DNA from: Polytrichum commune
Taxonomy: Eukaryota > Streptophyta > Polytrichopsida > Polytrichales > Polytrichaceae
DNA length: 64,000 bases
Reading direction: 5' to 3'
Assembly (NCBI GenBank): GCA_950295325.1
Contig: OX485808.1
Span: forward strand, 36,791,180 to 36,855,179
The position numbers and the translations under genes are program-made. Positions within the stretch are counted from its first letter, which is position 1. Each line of letters opens with the position of its first letter. The notes under the pieces are model-generated. The model was not told the DNA's origin. It worked only from the letters and a program-made list of their open reading frames with translations, and did no database searches. Positions 9,421-20,739 of this stretch are shown piece by piece.

Positions 9421-12400
9421 ATGGCGTCGACCGAAGGGAAAGCAACACCAAAATCTGCTAGGCATAAATCAGGTGCCAAACTCCTGCCAGAGGCGCTTGC
9501 AGTGGATTTGCACGTGGTGGAGGATGAAGACATGATCAGGTCTTTGGGGAGGGAAAAATCCGTCGACTTGTGTATAAATGGGACGCAAGGATTTCAAGAA
9601 GGGGTAAGCGCCTTCACATACATTCCCTTATTGTTTATGTTTATTGTCCTATTTTATGTGTTTAGAAATTCGCATACAGAACTGTCTATCTACTCCTGCT
9701 CCTTCGCAAATGAGCTACTCTCAACGCCTGAATATGTCATAGTGCACAGCCACTACGTGTTGTTGTTGTTGTTGTTGCTCAATTTTCTAGTGCACACATC
9801 CACATTGTCAGTCACCCACAGGCCCACCCACATACACTCCCATGTTCTGCATTATGCACACTTGAAGACATATCTGCAATTTATTATTTATTTTTCTTTC
9901 TTTGTTGTTTTCTCTAGCATCGGTCTTAGTGTATTGCTGCTTCAACACAACCATCGTTATGCTATTGGTATAAGTGTGGTCAGAATGTGAATTTATGCCA
10001 TGTTGTTTGTGCCATTTATGCCATTTATTCCTTCCAGCGTGCGTAGCTCATATTGGTATGTTCTGCATTGATAATGTTTTGTAGGTGTTCGGTGGCCCTA
10101 AAGGAACTTCCAAGATTTTTCGCTGTACGATGAAACAGAACAGGAAGAATTGTGCAGCAATCTACACCGAGGAAGAGTATGAAGAACTGGTGCTAGAGGC
10201 ATATTGGCAGGCCAAGGATACGCACAAACAGGCTAACAACAGGTACAGGTTTATTTGCATTCACTGTAGGGAGTCCGGGAAAGATAAGAATACGATTTCC
10301 TACCACAGGATGTTCAACATGTGCAAGGGCTACAAGGGGGCGAAACCATTGAAGATGTATCCTACTTGGGAGCCAAGCAATCACGGTGAGAAGCAGAGGA
10401 TTGCTTTAAAGTACGGGAAGGCATCGTCCCCAAATGCTGCACGCTCCCAGTCACCGTCAGCATTCCCTCCGCCTTTGGATTTAGGGGGGGCTAGTGGTTC
10501 TGCGTTGGTCCCTGTCCCTGAGTTGGCCGCTGTCCCTGCAGAACAGGGTACAGGATCAAGAAAACGCAAGCTACCAACGAGGACGGCGGCTCCTCCTGTG
10601 GCTGGTAGAACACGGACCCCGTCGGTTGAAGTTCTCCCATCATCACCACCTCGGAAGGCATACAACCTGGCAGTGAAGGCAGCGCCGAAAGTCCCAAAGT
10701 CACCCACATGCTCAAGGCAACGAACGAAGACGAATAAGCCAGCCCGAAGAACTATCATCGTCTCCAGCGAAGAGGAACTGACTTCGGGCAATTCGCGTAG
10801 TGAGTCCGATTCAAGTTCTGCAGATGGAACGCCAGATTCGCAACAGAGTGGAGACAAGGACTTCCGTGTTGTCAAGCACGACCGTCTGCAGGCAACACCT
10901 GCGAGTGCAGAACAGGGCCAGCCACCGGTTGCAGAAAAGGGCCAGACACCTGTTGCAGAACTACGACAGCCACCGGTTGCAGAAAAGGGCCAGCCACCTG
11001 TTGCAGAACTGCGCCAGACTCCGGTTGCGGAACGAGGCCAGCCACCGGTTGCAGAACTGCGCCAACCAGAGGCTGAAGCATACAACTACATTGGTGCTCT
11101 CACTGCGCATGAAGTTATTGTCATTCAGAGTCCTCATAGTGCCAATATGCAGCATCCAATTGACATGCACGAAATTGTGCTGGAGTCCGAATCTCCGCCG
11201 GAGGAACAACCTAATGTTCATCCCGCACCCCTCCTACATAAACCCCTCACGCGAGAGGAGTGTGAGAAAAAAACGTACGAGGAGGCAATAGAACTTTATA
11301 GTGTGCAGAATCAGGTTGGGCCCCTCCGGAGCCAAAACCAGTGAACGGCCTGTACATCCTCATCCTGCAGACCGAGGAGCCGTGGGTGCCCAAACACCTA
11401 TTAGAGGACCCGGACGGCTGCATGCAATTCCTTAAGAAACAATTGGACGATGGCACAATTGAAGCCCGTATGTGGAGCGCATTCGGGCAGTGGTACTTGT
11501 ATGGCAGCGCTAAGGTACAGTTCTGCAGTTATGTAGTCTTGCAATGTTATCGTGTTCTGCATGATCTGGTTGTTGGTTTGCTGTTGTGTTCTTATAGTGT
11601 TTAGGGATTTATTGGTATTGTGTGAAGCCACTTATAAACCATGTTTTATTTTGCAGTGGATGCAGGCAGACAAAACTGGTGAAGACAGCGAATGGGTCGA
11701 GAAGGTGAAGGCACAGGTCAGGGTGTTTAAGCATAACAAGGAGATGTGCGTGTTTGAGGAGCTCAAGGAGTTGAGGAGCTACATACTTCACAAGCTAGCA
11801 GTGAAGGAGTGGGAGGAGAAGGTCGTAGCCGCAAGGGTGAACTTCGAGGGATTGCGGAGGAAGCACGTCGACAGGGCGTTAGAAGATTATGACCGCGCAA
11901 ACAAGGAGAAGGAGGAGGAAACCAAGTGGAAGTGGTCTCCCCTGTACCAACTTCTAAGGAAGTGGCCTCTCCCTAACTTTAGGGCTGCTCCATGGGACCA
12001 TACGCAGTCGGAGTGGCGGGACATGTCTGCTGTTCTGCTGCAGAACACAAGAATTGAGCCCCCGTCTCTTGAAGGCGAATGCCCACATATCTTGAGGGCG
12101 TTGTTGTATTTGGTAAGGAGTCTGGAGGGCTTCAATCGTCCACTCTCTCACCCAACGAGAGGTCTGCATGGCGAATATATCATGGAGCTTGCTCGACATT
12201 CGCAGCACTCAGCCGCATTGAGGAGAATTGCGACCAACTTGTCTACGACTGGGTGGAGCACCTTCCCTGGCATCCACAATGCAGCAGAACACATGGACAA
12301 ATTGTTCGAGGACGTTGCAGCACTGCTAGGATGCGACCCTTCAGTGCAAAATGCAGTGGTTGTGAAGGTGGAGTCCTTCATCGGCAGGATCGCGCAGCGA

Positions 12401-14657
12401 GCCCTTGCAGACATGGTTCGTATGCGTCGTGCAGCAGAACTTGGGGACATGTGGTTCAACGTAGACATCGAGCCGCAGCGTCAACGGGATTGCGAAGAGG
12501 TAGGGACCTGACCCAATTCACAAACGTCCTTGGTTTGGTAGAACTGTGTTTGGTAGAACTTGGCTTGTTGAACTGGAATTGTAGAACAGCGATTGTAGAA
12601 CTGGGAACTGGGAACACCAAACTAAGTGAACGCTCTGTGACGCAGATATTGTGTTTGGCAATGGTCTTCCGCGAAGACATTGACGTAGGCTCATGGACAT
12701 TGGGCGACCTGCACACTAAGAGCCGCTGCGTGCAGTTGCGGGTGGAGGAGGTGTTACAGAGCCTGCATCAGTTTAGGGCCACACAATTGCGACTGTTCAA
12801 TTGTGGAATTGGAGTGGAGGAGGCAACAGACGACATTGCCCCAGACGTACACTGCACCAAGGCGTTGCTGGGAAAGGAGGTGGTGATGCCAGTCGAGAAA
12901 CCAGAGACTGCTATGGGGTTCGTGGCCGAGGTGAACGAAGCCATGACTCTGGACACCTTGGATGCAATACCCATGCATTGCGACTTTGAGGGCGTCGAAG
13001 GCATCAGCACTCAGGATCTCTCACTAACGCAGCTTTCAAAAGATTTGCAGAATACGACAGACAGGTTCACGTCTCGTCCCACTCACTGACCGTCCTTTGA
13101 GTTCTGCAAATTGCATGTTCCTCCTGCACGTTAAGGTTTATTTCAAGGATCGTGGTTTTACAGGACACCGTCGCTCACGCTTGCAATAGGGCCTCCGGGT
13201 GACAGGACTATGGTGTCGCCTGCTTGGAAATTCAATCTTGACGACTGCAACCCCCCCAGTTCTGCAGTCGACCAACCAATGGCCTCCGCCGACAGCTCGC
13301 CTGGAAATGCAGAACAATCGACCGAAACCGACACCCTCTTCAATGACGCATACCACGCGGTGAGTCACTTGGGTGAAGGTTCCTCCCCCCACAAGTACGT
13401 GTCCCCTTCGACTCCCCCCACATGCGACCAAGTACCAGAGGAGGAGGACCACGTATCACCAATGAATGAAGAGTCTCCCATCCCAATTCTGGACGACACA
13501 CTGGGAAAGACCACACATAGAACTGATGGAAGGTAACTTATTTATTGTTTCTTCACTTCAGGTATAATTTCTTGGCGTGTTTTACATGGTTGTTGACAAC
13601 GCCCCTGACACGATGACATGTGTTCTGCAGACTTGAAGAACTCGTGGCCACAATCGTCGCTGAAGCAGGTGGGAAGAAAGTTAAAAGTTTTGAGTTTCAG
13701 TATCGTGGTGATCCTTTGAGTCTGCAATGGAAAGAGGATTTGAAGCCAATGGTGCAACATCATGGGGAGATGACTAACTACATGATGGAGTGGATTACGG
13801 CGTGGCTGAATCCCTATATAGAGAAATACGGATGTCATATCTGCAGTCCTTATCTTGGTCCACTACTAATGTCGCATGTGGATGAAGTAGAGTCTGAAAC
13901 ATTAGGGGTTTATGTAACGTTCATACACGACAAGTATGGTTCGCTTCCCTCACATGATACTAAAACCCTAATAGTTCCTTACACCTGCGGAAAACACTGG
14001 ACATTGTACATAGTAGGAGAACATGGGTTCTTCCATATGGACTCATTGGTAGGCTCTAAACTCCATTCCGACACCAAAATTGAGAAGAGACTCGCGAAGT
14101 TGTGGGCTGCATGGAGTGGCCACGACAGCGACGAAGGTCTTTGGCAGGCTATTAGCTCCTCGCATGAGTGGATACAAGCAAGAGTGCCCCAACAAAACTC
14201 GGATTGGGCTTGCGGTTTCTACATGCTGAAGAACATAATGGAGTACACAAAGACCGTGAGAGATAGTCCCCAATCATTGTGTGAGGTAATTCGGACTTAG
14301 AACTCTCCAAAGACCAACATAAAGATAGAGCCTACTTATATAATTAGAAAGTCCTGCGTAGATGAAGTATAATACCTCCATAAGGGGGGGTGACCATATT
14401 CTACAACCTATGTTCTGATGTTCGCCGTGTTCTTGCAGGCGTTTGAGTTGAAGTATAGTGGGAGCGATGCTTTGCGTACAAGGAAGGTTATCAGGAACGC
14501 ATTGATTGACGTCATCGAGAAGGGACGAAAGAACAAGACCGAGTGGAACGTCAAAGTTGTGTTGAAGAGTCCAGAACGCCGAAAACCTAGCGGCAAACGT
14601 CATCGCAGAATAAGGTTTAAAGTGAGTCGGAAGCTAGTCGACAGCGGTAGAGTGTAG
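9421..14657 (+). CDS. MULE-encoded protein with C-terminal Ulp1/C48 cysteine protease
   Basis: Hand splicing gives eight exons: 9421-9603, 10085-11314, 11371-11514, 11657-12499, 12646-13064, 13164-13532, 13631-14285 and 14439-14657. All have GT/AG borders and consistent phases (two phase-2 junctions, the rest phase 0), for 1353 residues and no stop. Residues 62-180 hold a Cys-containing segment (ICIHCRESG) and a basic stretch. A Ser/Pro-rich linker with VAE repeats follows near 340-410, then a charged helical middle. The protease part (about 1100-1281) has GKHWTLYIV (His1185), HMDSL (Asp1200) and QQNSDWACGFYML (Gln1251, Cys1257, the canonical six-residue spacing), so the catalytic set is complete. 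The last exon is a basic tail (RRKPSGKRHRRIRF). Ulp1 enzymes cleave SUMO-like conjugates; the role in transposition is unknown. Intron 2 is only 56 bp and is the weakest junction. Confidence 0.85.
10905..11070 (+). repeat. In-frame coding minisatellite (VAE-K/L-x-Q-x-P)
   Basis: Seven or so 27-bp-type units within exon 2 of the Ulp1 gene read PPVAEKGQ, TPVAELRQ and variants. Each VAE is encoded by GTTGCAGAA, so the coding repeat carries the same GCAGAA core as the subterminal arrays. Confidence 0.9.
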
Positions 14658-15147
14658 TCGTAACATATGTATCATGTTGTATAATGGAAGTGTAATGAAA
14701 ATTACACTGTACAACTCCAGATAGTGTATAGTTGTTTAGAACAGAACACAAAACACAGAACACATGATGAAGATCATGGTACACATGCTAGCACAAACAG
14801 GTCACGATACAGAGGTTAGCATACAAAGAAGCCTAAAACACATAGCATTGAATGGTCAAAGACCACTTGTACTGCACTGAAAATGTGACACTTTTATATA
14901 AAGCATTTTCATTTTGGAGACATTCTGGCAGTTGTGAGGGGTGCATAGCTGTTACAATTTGGGGAGGATGCTTGTCTGTTGGAAAGTTGATTAACATTGT
15001 TTCTTCGTGAGTGCAGCCGGAAACATGAGAGTTGGAGGACATCATGCACCACGATATTAGGTATGTCCCAACCATGCTATGACTCTAAAGTATTCTTCAC
15101 TGTATGTATATAGAACATTATTAGGATCAACATTGTGTTTTGGATAT
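14658..15147. other. 3' flank of the MULE Ulp1 gene
   Basis: Presumed 3' untranslated and intergenic DNA. A perfect 8-bp stem with a GAAA loop (14689-14708) lies 30 bp after the stop codon, and several AGAACA-rich words occur near 14740-14760. No further coding frame is seen. Confidence 0.4.
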
Positions 15148-15152
15148 CATCA

Positions 15153-16373
15153 TGTGAGCCCAAAATTGATGCCCACATTGGTTGTTAACACTTGTAAAAC
15201 ATTACAAGTGGTGTTTTGGTGATTTATGATTATTTACAAAAATATAAAAAGAGTGAAGCTTGAAGAAAGCTTAGTTTGAAGCATTAGGCTTTTGTGAAGT
15301 GGATTTAAGTAGGAGAAGAACAAACCTTGGTAAAGTGTGGTAGGTAGAAAGCCAAGGTTAGTTAAATGTTTGAATTAGGATCCTTGTTGATCATTTGAGG
15401 GAGGAAGGCTTAGGAGATAGGATTAGAGCCTACAAAGTAGGAGGAAATCTCGAGGGCTTATGGTGAGCCTTGAGGGTGCTCACGCCCTCAAACTCACTAT
15501 ATAATCCCTCATTCTTCCCTCACTCATCCTCTCTTTCCTTCGTGCTCCTTGGCACTGCACGTGTTATAAGTGTGGGTGCGTGGGAAGCAAGATAGGAGCA
15601 CGTGTGTGTGCATGGATGTAAGGTTAGGAGCCAAGGCTAGTTGGCCTTGAAGAGGGCTTGACCTCTTGTTAGTAATAGTTGGGCGTGAATGATTTAAAGT
15701 TCAATTTATGGCTTTGTTTGAATACTTGGATTTACATTGATTAGCCTTATACTTATGCGGATGTGCAAAGTCTCTTATTGGAGCATTTAGTTTTGTTGGA
15801 CTTCATATGAATTTTTGGGAGCCAAAAAACCGAGACTATGTCCAAACTTCCAAAAACTAGTGACACACTCTTGTAGTTTTTGACTTATGATGTTTAGACT
15901 TAAAGTGTTGGATTCATTAGGTAGGAAGGGGTGTGTGTAACTTTTGAATGTATTGGTGATTAACCATTGAGGTTGAACTTAGTAATGGAATGTGAAGGCC
16001 TGTAAAGGAGAGGCTACCATAAGTTACACAAGTATTTGTTAATACTTAAACTTATGTGCTTCATGGAATCAACAAGCGAAGGTTCGTGCAGTAGTGTGGA
16101 ATCAACGGCGAGGACTCGATTCACACGAGGGATATCTTTGAAGGCATGCGTGGCCAAAGCAGCCGGGTGGACTTTAGAGAAATAGAAGGATGTGACATTA
16201 CCCGAGATTAAGGAGTGTAAGAAGACATAGTATAAACTTGGCTAAGTTGCGTATATTCCAACGATAGATTGGAATCATACATTGTGTTACAAAGAGATAA
16301 ATCTCTACATGTCATTATAAACTTCTCCATTCGGGCTAGGACGAAATTGAAGGGTGGAGGCTTTTTGGTGACA
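15153..16373. mobile_element. Solo LTR (1.22 kb) nested in the MULE
   Basis: It begins TGTGAGCCC and ends GGTGACA, flanked by an exact 5-bp duplication CATCA (15148-15152 and 16374-16378), as expected for an LTR retrotransposon reduced by LTR-LTR recombination. Its start, its RAGAGTGAAG block near 15250 and its 3' blocks (GGCATGCGTGGCCAAAGC, GGGCTAGGACG) recur in the same order in 23198-24753. There is no internal coding region. Because it has its own duplication inside the MULE, it arrived after the MULE's genes were in place. Confidence 0.85.
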
Positions 16374-16379
16374 CATCAT

Positions 16380-16560
16380 GATTGTGTTCTGTAGAACATT
16401 CTCTGCCAATCTTGTTTATTGAGAACAGCCTTATGATGGATCAGTTGGCGATGTTCTGTATACAGAACATATTTTGTAGAACACACTAAACGCAGAACAC
16501 ATACCGGTATTCTATAGAACATCGCCAACTGATATATTATTATACACGTTCTATGAACAT
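16380..16560. repeat. Nested inverted repeat between the convergent MULE genes
   Basis: CAGTTGGCGATGTTCTG at about 16440 is complementary to CTATAGAACATCGCCAACTG at about 16513-16532. One arm contains the perfect 16-bp palindrome GTTCTGTATACAGAAC. It lies between the 3' ends of the two convergent genes, next to further AGAACA words. Confidence 0.75.
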
Positions 16561-16847
16561 AAACTTACATAAAGATCTTTGTCAATGATGTGGTTAGACG
16601 AGAGTTGGCGAGGAGCTTTGACGGAGGAGAAGGCGACTCTTTGGACGCGATGAGTGATTGGGAAAAACTTTTTATATAAACTACAATAACATGTAGAATT
16701 ATATTGCACACATATTATGACATATAGTTTGATATAGCAGAACATAAGTACAATACATGCTATAATTATTGTAAGTCGATAAACTCCCTATAAGAACTCC
16801 AGTGGACATAACAATAACCATCCAAACAATGGCAGATGGAAGGTATA

Positions 16848-19800
16848 TTATTTGGAGCAGGATAGTCTTCTCTTCGGCAACGGGTACTCCAGAAAACCTC
16901 GACGGCGTTTTAAAGAGTTGTCCCCAACCGGGAACGAGGTCGTCGCAGGAGACACTGGTGTATGTGCAACACCTTGTGCTATGAGCTGGTTCTGCTTGCC
17001 CCTAATGTGCCTAAGGCCAGCAATCAAGTGATTTTGCAGAACAGGGTGCTGATCGGCCTTCAGAGCAAGTGAATTGTATAAGCATCGCGCAATTGCGGCA
17101 GAAGCTGCATGTGAAGAACTCTCCTGGGAAAGTGTAACCGCGTTGGGGTCAACATGTGTAACATGAGCTGAGAACTGGGAGGGGTTCTCAGAGTCAACAA
17201 ACAGAGGCTCCACAGGAGTTAGAGGGGTGTGTTCTGCATCTACATCCAACTGCAGAACATTGTCCTGCACCACAGTTTCAACTTCGAAGGGGCTGCCCAC
17301 GCCGTCCAGAACATGGATTTGAGTTGTTTGTTGCGAGAGCCTCGCGTACACATGCTTCATAGGAGTATCGCGTTGGGTTCCGTGTCTTGTACCTGCTTCA
17401 CGAACTATAACACCATCCTCAATCCCAGGGTGGAGCATCTTGAAGACTTTGATGGTGTGCTTGCAAATCATGCCCTCATTGGCGACTGGGCAGTCGCATT
17501 GTGCCCATTCGGAGTTCGGACACTTGACGGTCCACACCTTCGGGCGGTTGTTCACAGACCCAACGTATGCAACATCTTCGTCCTCACAAATGAGGACGTT
17601 TGTGTCAGGTATGTCGTTTGCTCTTATAATTGCAGATGCAACAATACCTTCTTGCTTCCTGTTGCGTATGAATCCGAATGCCTTGCACTGTACATTGTAC
17701 CAATAATGAGTCAAAACGTCCCCCGTCAGATGATATATAAGCCAATCCATGCGCCTACCCACAAACCTCTCTTTGGCAGAGTTTAGAACACTCTTCAAGT
17801 TGCAATGGTAAGACTCAATAGCAGCGTTAGTGTTCTGTCCTGCATGTGGTATCCGTTGAGCTCCAATACACCACATTGGTGTCTTGGCTCGCCAAACCTC
17901 GTTCATGTATTTCATGAATGAAGTTGCCAATGGACGACTGTTTGATATCCTGTCCAATTGGTAAAGGGCCCAGTCGACATGATCATCGTCAACATTGCAA
18001 CCCTTGCCGTACATTATACCACCAAGCATTTGCAGAACAGTGGTGCGTTCTGCAGCGTTGGAAATTTTCTTTATTGCATTCTCTGCCCATGCCTTTCTGA
18101 CATGCCACAAGCACAGGAAGATTTTGGATTGGGGCCACACCAGGCTGCAAAAATCACAGAGCATATGAAGGTGTCAGATGGATGAGGTGGTCAAAGACGT
18201 ACGTCACGACTTGACAATACAACTTAATGAATGCAGAACAAAAGGAAAAAGACTATCTTACCCCAGCGTATTAATTTCTGCTTGAGCATTGTCAACGATA
18301 ATAGATGATGGATTCCAGTCTGAGTTGACTGTTTGAACCCTGTGATGCAGCGCTTGCAGAACTGGGCGGAGGTCTTGTTCACGTGTCCGCGAAATGACAA
18401 AGAAGGCCACATGTATGCCATTCCTCCAATCGTCGAACACCATCACAGTGTAGAGTGGGTACTGTAGAAAACGTGGAACATAATTGTTACAACAGTGGTG
18501 AAACAATGTTTCATACAGATAGGATAACAAATTTACAATGGCAACAGGTAGTAGCAAGCGTCCCTATTATATCCACTGAATGCCATGGAGAACATCTCAC
18601 CCTAGTCTGGCTCGTGCCAAATGTCGCGTCAATGGAAAGAGCGCTGTTGTGACCGAACTTTGCCATCATTTCAAGTTGCCATTCAGTTTGTATGCCAATG
18701 GTGAAAGGTGAGTCGTCATGTGTTTGAGAATTAAGGTCCATTAGCGAGTGTTCCTGGTAGTAGAACACGCTGTCTGGATTCTCAGCTGCCCACATACGGA
18801 CGCTGATGGGGTCAGACGGGTGTTTCTCCCAAAGGTCTTCCGCCCTCTTATGGCATATGTTCTTGATGTCCGACGGCAACAAGAAGGTGTCACGTGTGAC
18901 CAAACCGTTGGAGAGTGCCAACTCCTTCACTTCTTTGGTGTGTTGTTGCATGATTTGGGCAGGGGATAACCCATAGGCATGCATTTCAGCAATTTTAAGT
19001 TTCATTTCCTCCGATACACCGACACCGAGAGCATATCTGAAGCCACAGACCATGGAGCCATGACAATGTTCTCCAGCAGCATTCAGGTGTTCTGCATTTT
19101 CGTAAATGAGCAAACACAACGAGTGGTCCAGGTAGGGCTTCTTCGCAACAAAACAACGTTGGCACCCCCTCTTCACCGAATAGCCTGCTACTGTCTTGCC
19201 AATGCGCGTGGCCTTGGGACGGATTGATGTGGTTAATGGGAAGGAATCATATTCAGGTACTACCTTCCTGCCACGCTTCTTCTTGTGCACCATTGTTTGT
19301 TTGTTTTTTTTTGCGTGGATTTCAATAGAGCTTGCATGTCATCTGGTACGATATCACTCTTGTCTTCAGGGCCAAAGTTGCACCTGTACCTGCAATGTAA
19401 CATGGATAACCAAATTTTGAGTGTACAATGAAATGCATATCTTAGCCATTTTCCTACCGAGCACATTATGCTAAACCCTAAACTGCAGAACTTGAAATTT
19501 GTGTGGTTCCTATTTCAATGTAGGCAGTATGTCAAACCTCAGTACAATTGCCGGACTGTGTGCACGAGGTGCTCGCAATGAGTGTGGCAAGTTAACACGG
19601 ACTATGTTCTTGTTGAAAGTGCAGGGGAAATGAGGATGTTGTTGCTCCCCCTTTATGAAATCCTCAAGTCTATCCCACAAAATGACGGCCAGCTTAGACG
19701 TTTTCTGTATCCCTTGGCCTTGAGAAACGTGGTTGGTCCACACCAAGTCGTCCATAGCAAATGGACCTGGAGGAGGATTCTGGACTCTCTCTCTCAGCGA

Positions 19801-19893
19801 AATTATACGATCAGCCTGCGTTGCACGAAATGTGGCAGGAGCAAGTACATGGAGGTCATCGTCGGACTCTACAATGTATGGAGGATGAGACAT
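16848..19893 (-). CDS. Mutator-like (MULE) transposase
   Basis: Four exons read from the minus strand: 19893-19538, 19389-18601, 18461-18262 and 18144-16848, all with GT/AG borders and matching phases (2, 0, 2). With one -1 shift at an A9 run in exon 2 the product is 880 residues. Motifs: VLRYRCNFGPEDKSD, a KKKRGRK basic patch, a Cys/His cluster CQRCFVAK...HCHG (about 195-230), then the DDE triad at Asp373 (LSIDATFG), Asp439 (IIVDNAQAE) and Glu559 (NAAIESYH), with LCLWHVRKAW between. A SWIM finger (Cys665, Cys667, Cys676, His678) follows. The tail has a basic KRRRGF signal. The enzyme would cut and rejoin the element ends in the nucleus. If the shift is not made, translation could start at the Met at 19293, which lacks the first 151 residues. 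Confidence 0.87.
19302..19313 (-). other. A9 slippery run requiring a -1 shift in the transposase
   Basis: On the minus strand exon 2 reads ACG CAA AAA AAA ACA, which runs to a stop about 17 codons later. Slipping back one base at A-AAA-AAA gives AAC AAA CAA ACA ATG GTG and joins the conserved downstream frame (KKKRGRK). Without the -1 step the N-terminal 147 residues are disconnected from the catalytic part. It could be a programmed site, a mutation or a homopolymer error. Confidence 0.7.
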
Positions 19894-20155
19894 ATTGCAA
19901 GGAAAGTGCGTGCAATGAAGGCAATTTCAGAACAAGCCCTAAACCGGCAGTTTGGAGTACAGAAGAACTTCACATACCCCTAAAGGTTTTCATTCCTCAA
20001 TATTCGATCCAACAATCTGTATATCGGATTGCAAAGAACTCAAAATCAGTAAAGCGAGGCCCAATGAATAAGTGACTCTCTACCCTCAACCACCACACGC
20101 AAAGCAAAGAACTGTGTGTCGTCGCTCCAACACCCTTAAACCCTAGATCCGCAAA
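19894..20155 (-). promoter_or_regulatory. Upstream region of the MULE transposase gene
   Basis: About 260 bp between the presumed ATG (19893) and the right subterminal array, with no conserved coding frame. It should hold the promoter and leader of the minus-strand gene; I can assign no specific element. Confidence 0.3.
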
Positions 20156-20159
20156 TCAC

Positions 20160-20530
20160 GCCAAATGCAGATTTGTAGAAGTGCAGAACTGCAGCCGTGC
20201 AGAACTGCAAAACTGAAGAAGAAATGCAGAACTGCTATTGTATAACTGGTTATGTATAAGTATATCTTTAGGACTAGCTATGTATATATTGATTTGTAGA
20301 ACTGGCTATGTGGAACTATATCTTTTGGACTAACTATGTAGATCTTGATTTGTAGAACTGGGTATGTAGAACTAGCTATGCAGAACTAGCTATGCAGAAC
20401 TAGCTACGCAGAACTGGGTATGTATAACTAGCTATGCAGAACTGGGTATGTGGAACTAGCTATGCAGAACTAGGTACGTAGAACTATCTATGCAGAACTG
20501 GGTATGTAGAACTAGCTATGTAGATATGTA
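20160..20530. repeat. Right subterminal minisatellite (AGAACTRGCTATG)
   Basis: About 20 units of 15-17 bp such as TATGCAGAACTAGC and TATGTAGAACTGGG end about 165 bp inside the right terminal repeat. They share the GCAGAACT core with the left arrays but differ in the spacer, so the arrays are related by motif rather than by simple inversion. Confidence 0.9.
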
Positions 20531-20693
20531 CACGTGGTACGATATACGTGGTCCCGTATATATTCAGATCTGGATTTGTTGCCTGGAATACGCTTTCACC
20601 GCGGACGTGTATGGACGTGAAAGCGGAGTTGACGGAGAAGGTTTTCGTTGCTGTCGTCACCTCGCGGGCAGCCCTGGCGCTGTCAGAGGGAAT

Positions 20694-20729
20694 CCCTAGA
20701 AGTTCGTGGGGGGGTGTTTAGCGTCCTCC
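20694..20729 (-). repeat. MULE right terminal inverted repeat
   Basis: Exact complement of 7553-7588 over 36 bp, ending AGCGTCCTCC. Confidence 0.93.
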
Positions 20730-20739
20730 CTACCAAGAG
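20730..20739 (+). repeat. MULE target-site duplication, right
   Basis: CTACCAAGAG, identical to 7543-7552. Confidence 0.93.

Larger units (their letters stand above)
7553..20729. mobile_element. Autonomous-looking Mutator-like element with Ulp1 protease gene, 13.2 kb
   Basis: The two ends are perfect 36-bp inverted repeats (7553-7588 and 20694-20729, beginning GGAGGACGCTAAAC) flanked by an exact 10-bp duplication. Inside are two convergent multi-exon genes: a + strand protein with a C-terminal Ulp1/C48 peptidase (9421-14657) and a - strand MULE transposase (16848-19893). Plant MULEs that carry Ulp1-like peptidases are known as Kaonashi-type (KI-MULE); assignment to that group is by content, not phylogeny. 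Tandem arrays rich in GCAGAAC lie just inside both ends. A solo LTR interrupts the intergenic space. Perfect termini, exact duplication and open coding frames point to recent insertion. Confidence 0.93.

Noticed and set aside
10381-11085. 234-codon antisense frame opposite the Ulp1 gene
   Set aside because: Ser/Ala/Thr-Gly-Gly repeats are the mirror of the VAE coding repeat; the sense exon has consistent splicing and family motifs.
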